A stretch of 64,000 bases of DNA from Lysobacter sp. (GTDB taxonomy: Bacteria; Pseudomonadota; Gammaproteobacteria; Xanthomonadales; Xanthomonadaceae). Below the pieces are notes generated by a model. The model saw nothing but the letters and a program-made list of their open reading frames with translations, was not told where the DNA came from and made no database searches. The stretch lies in the NCBI GenBank assembly GCA_008015835.1, contig SSGH01000007.1, positions 124,001 to 188,000 on the forward strand, written 5' to 3'. Shown one piece after another: positions 61,716 through 64,000 of this stretch (position 1 is the stretch's first letter; each line of letters begins with the position of its first letter). The translations under genes were made by a program, and so were the position numbers.

Positions 61716-62471
61716 ATGAGAGCCAGGACGCCGCTCGATCTGAAAACGCTGCATTCGCTCTGCGAATGCCCGACGCAGGAGGCGCTGTCAGACGCGATCG
61801 ACCGCGTCGTCAAGCGTCTCGGCATCGATTACTGGTTCTACGCCGTCGATTTGCCCCTGGTCACCGACGCGCCCAATCAAGTCCGGATGGGCACCTACCC
61901 GGAAGAGTGGGTCCGCCATTATTTCGACGTGGACTACATCGGCGTCGATCCGATCATCAGCCACTGCCACGACCATTCGACGCCGCTGGCGTGGCGCGAC
62001 GCCTTGGCATCGCCGCGACGCGTGATCGACCCGCAGATGCTGAAGGTCCGCACGATGTTCGGCGAAGCCAGCGAATTCGGATTGCGCAACGGCGTCAGCG
62101 TGCCGCTGCACGGCCCCGGCACCGGCTGGGGCTTGATGTCGTTCGCTTCGAAGCATTTGAGCGCTCAGGATTTCGATTACCTCTTGCCCGAACTGCATCT
62201 GCTCGCGCACTTCGCGCACGAAGCCGCGCGCCGATTCAGCTATTCGAAAACGCCCGCCGACCTGCCGACGCTGACCAAGCGCGAACGCGAATGTCTTTCG
62301 TGGGCCGCCGAGGGCAAAACCAGTTGGGAAATCGGCCAATTGCTGAACATCAGCGAACGCACCTCGATTTTCCATCTGCAGAACGCGATGCAGAAATTAG
62401 GCGTCAGCGGACGCCAGGCCGCGATCGCGCGCGCCGTGTCTTTGGGATTGATCGTCTCGATCCGAACGTGA
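61716..62471 (+). CDS. LuxR-family acyl-homoserine-lactone-responsive regulator
   Basis: A 251-residue regulator. The N-terminal autoinducer-binding domain keeps the diagnostic set Trp65 and Tyr69 (EEWVRHYF), Asp78-Pro79 (GVDPI) and Trp93 (LAWRD). The C-terminal LuxR-type helix-turn-helix has LTKRERECLSWAAEGKTSWEIGQLLNISERT. It binds an acyl-homoserine lactone and DNA. The cognate synthase gene lies 138 bases downstream in the same direction, with a lux box in the gap. The ATG at 61716 gives the usual start. This is a canonical pair, unusual in a lineage known mainly for diffusible-signal-factor signalling. Confidence 0.93.
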   Translation: MRARTPLDLKTLHSLCECPTQEALSDAIDRVVKRLGIDYWFYAVDLPLVTDAPNQVRMGTYPEEWVRHYFDVDYIGVDPIISHCHDHSTPLAWRDALASPRRVIDPQMLKVRTMFGEASEFGLRNGVSVPLHGPGTGWGLMSFASKHLSAQDFDYLLPELHLLAHFAHEAARRFSYSKTPADLPTLTKRERECLSWAAEGKTSWEIGQLLNISERTSIFHLQNAMQKLGVSGRQAAIARAVSLGLIVSIRT

Positions 62472-62530
62472 TTCCCGCCCGCGATTCGGGCGCGCGCGTT
62501 CGTGCGTTCGCCCGAATCGGACACCGATCA

Positions 62531-62550
62531 ACCTGTAAGGTTCGTCAGCT
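62531..62550 (+). promoter_or_regulatory. lux box upstream of the AHL synthase gene
   Basis: ACCTGTAAGGTTCGTCAGCT fits the 20-base lux-box consensus (left half ACCTGTAAG intact, right half CAG partly kept), 59 bases before the luxI-type ATG. An overlapping wider dyad also exists: CCTGTAAGGTT at 62532 pairs imperfectly with AGACCTGACAGG ending at 62565, two mismatches in 12. LuxR-AHL binding here would give positive feedback on the synthase. Confidence 0.6.
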
Positions 62551-62609
62551 ATAAGACCTGACAGGACCGCGCTGAGCTATGTCTCCCCCCATCGCAATAC
62601 GGAGAGACT

Positions 62610-63230
62610 ATGCCTACGATTACGGTCGCTCGCGCCGGCGAGCGCGGTTTGCACGCCGCGCTGTTGGAGAGCATGTACAGACTTCGTTGCGACGTGTTCC
62701 ATCGCCGCCTCGGTTGGGACGTGCGGGTCGAGAACGGGCGCGAACACGATTGGTTCGATCTCATCGGCCCGTACTACCTCGTCGCGCACGAAGGCGATTT
62801 CGACGCGATCGGCTGCTGCCGTTTGTTGCCGACGCGCGGCCCGAACATGTTGCGGGATATTTTTCCCGAACTGCTCGACGGCGCGGAGGCGCCGTCGGCC
62901 GACGACATTTGGGAAGTCAGTCGATTCGCGATCAGCGCGCGCTGTTCGCAAGGCGGATTCGGCTTCAGCGAAGTGCCCGCCTCGATTCTCGCGGAGATGA
63001 TCCGGTTCGCCGGCCGCCACCGCGCGCAAGCGCTCGTCGGCGTCACCAGCGCGCCGGTGGAACGCATGCTCAAGCGCATGGGCTTGGCCGTCGAACGGCT
63101 CGGCGCGGCGCGTCGGATCGGCAACACGATGAGCTTGGCGTTCCGGATTCCGGTGAATGCGCAGAATCTGGATATCGCCAACGCGACGGTCGCGGCCGCG
63201 CCGGAAATCGTGTTCTCGCGCGCGGCGTAG
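62610..63230 (+). CDS. acyl-homoserine-lactone synthase (LuxI family)
   Basis: A 206-residue enzyme that makes acyl-homoserine lactone from SAM and an acyl-ACP. The invariant residues are all present: Arg26-x3-Phe30 and Trp36 (YRLRCDVFHRRLGW), Glu45/Asp47/Asp50 (REHDWFD), Arg71 in GCCRLLPT, Glu102 and Arg105 in WEVSRFAI. The acyl chain cannot be predicted reliably from sequence. The ATG at 62610 is preceded by an ATACGGAGAGACT ribosome site. Gene order luxR-lux box-luxI is in tandem. Confidence 0.95.
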   Translation: MPTITVARAGERGLHAALLESMYRLRCDVFHRRLGWDVRVENGREHDWFDLIGPYYLVAHEGDFDAIGCCRLLPTRGPNMLRDIFPELLDGAEAPSADDIWEVSRFAISARCSQGGFGFSEVPASILAEMIRFAGRHRAQALVGVTSAPVERMLKRMGLAVERLGAARRIGNTMSLAFRIPVNAQNLDIANATVAAAPEIVFSRAA

Positions 63231-63347
63231 TCGGGTTCCGGGCTTCGCGCCTTGCGGTTCGATCGGGCGCTCCGCCCGCGAAACGGATCGGGGCGCTCGA
63301 TCGGTGCGTAGACGCGAGGCCGAGCATCGCGGCGCGTCGGCTCGGAC

Positions 63348-63378
63348 TTCGGCGGATGGGCTCTGCCCACCCGCCGAA
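63348..63378. terminator. hairpin between luxI-type gene and convergent DUF3050 gene
   Basis: A 14-base stem (TTCGGCGGATGGGC / GCCCACCCGCCGAA, one mismatch) around TCT. There is no U-tract, so it could be a REP-like element rather than an intrinsic terminator. It lies 118 bases beyond the AHL synthase stop and 18 from the other gene. Confidence 0.45.
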
Positions 63379-63395
63379 TCTCACGCGCGCGGCGG

Positions 63396-63998
63396 TCAGG
63401 CGACCGCTTGCTGACGCTTTCCGGGCAGCGCGGTTTTCGCGACCTGCGTCGTATCGCGGGCATGCCGCTCGCGCAGCAGATGCGCCGCGCCGTCCCACAG
63501 CGCGCGGCGCGCGCTCAGCGCCGCGTGCGCGGCGTCGCGCGCTTCCTGCAGGCCGTTCGGGCGTTTCTTCAGCTCGGACACCACCAGCCGGCTCGCCGCC
63601 GGGCCATGGGTATCGCCATCCAGCTCGATATGGCGCTTCAGGTAATAAACGAAACCCGGCGCCACGTTCTCGTCCAGCCCCCAGCGATCGAGCAGACCCT
63701 GGAACATATCCGGAATCACGTTCTCGCGCCCGTAGAAGAAGCAGGCCATCGTTTCGAGCAGCGAGCCCTTCGTGGCCGTACCCAAGGTATAGCGCACGAA
63801 CTCGCGAACGAATTGCGGGGTGCCGGCGGTTTCGAACGCGTCGTCCAGCGACGACCCGGCGCGCAGCGCGTCGAGGAAGCTTCGGAATTCGCCGCTGTCG
63901 GCGCCCACATCGTCCATCGCTTTCAGATACAGATCGAGATGGCTGGCCGGATGGCCTTCGGCGTCGACGTCGCTTTCTTCGGCCAACACGATGTCGTT
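63396..63998 (-). CDS. DUF3050 family protein, truncated by window edge
   Basis: The C-terminal 200 residues of a longer gene that starts beyond base 64000. It matches DUF3050, a heme-oxygenase-like helical family: NDIVLAEESDVDAEGHPASH, DLYLKAMDDVGAD, FFYGRENVIPDMFQGL, YYLKRHIELDGDTHGP and SARRALWDGAA. The His and acidic residues in YLKRHIELDGDTHGP suit a metal site of this fold. The function is unproven. It is convergent with the AHL synthase gene; no shared control is evident. Confidence 0.85.
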   Translation of the reverse strand, partial: NDIVLAEESDVDAEGHPASHLDLYLKAMDDVGADSGEFRSFLDALRAGSSLDDAFETAGTPQFVREFVRYTLGTATKGSLLETMACFFYGRENVIPDMFQGLLDRWGLDENVAPGFVYYLKRHIELDGDTHGPAASRLVVSELKKRPNGLQEARDAAHAALSARRALWDGAAHLLRERHARDTTQVAKTALPGKRQQAVA

Positions 63999-64000
63999 GA

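Overview
The window is GC-rich, densely packed bacterial chromosome from a gammaproteobacterium of the Xanthomonadales/Lysobacterales type. No rRNA or tRNA marks the species. The lineage call rests on gene content and order: mgtE and a permease-less EIIA-HPr-EI phosphotransfer set, a DUF4398/coiled-coil pair beside pilU, the run DUF465 - cystathionine beta-synthase - metB - wzm - wzt, and a variable surface-polysaccharide locus lying between etfA and metB, which is the known position of the LPS locus in Xanthomonas.

Layout. 1-1.9 kb: tail of an Fe-S oxidoreductase gene, DUF3501 and small membrane proteins. 1.9-16 kb: housekeeping and signalling genes (msrA, a 7TM-DISM diguanylate cyclase, glnS, rlmM carrying an inserted palindrome, an RlaP-like nucleotidyltransferase, a NERD-UvrD helicase, EIIA/HPr/EI, a methyltransferase). 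16-22 kb: a secreted-protein island with a winged-helix remnant, two beta-trefoil proteins, a metzincin-like protease and two unrecognised exported proteins. 22-24 kb: a large winged-helix/TPR membrane regulator. 24-34 kb: mgtE, a periplasmic GH13 amylase with a lipoprotein esterase, the yqgE-exonuclease-ruvX-pyrB operon, a CoA-transferase pair, an ATP-grasp enzyme. 33.9-35.7 kb: etfB-etfA, separated by an inverted REP doublet.

35.8-53.6 kb is the etfA-metB interval. Its left part holds three paralogous exported proteins with constant N-terminal and central domains and divergent C-terminal domains, then a metzincin lipoprotein with six FG-GAP-like repeats. Its right part is a leftward polysaccharide cluster: Wzm/Wzt exporter, sulfotransferase with a coiled coil, GT8-like and GT2 glycosyltransferases, a polytopic membrane protein, a DPM-like GT2 plus GtrA, a GNAT acyltransferase and a PIG-L deacetylase. 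The stretch around 42.4-47.7 kb looks more AT-rich than its surroundings, which suggests transfer.

53.6-64 kb: transsulfuration genes (metB, CBS), DUF465, an OmpA-less DUF4398/coiled-coil pair, pilU, the lower tyrosine-degradation pair (maleylacetoacetate isomerase, fumarylacetoacetase), a LuxR/LuxI acyl-homoserine-lactone circuit with a recognisable lux box, and the truncated end of a DUF3050 gene.

How the parts may work together: Wzm/Wzt and the glycosyltransferases would build and export an O-antigen decorated by sulfation, deacetylation and acylation, while the nearby exported lectin-like and protease proteins act at or beyond the same surface. The quorum-sensing pair, the cyclase and the winged-helix regulator are plausible controllers, but the sequence alone does not link them to these targets.
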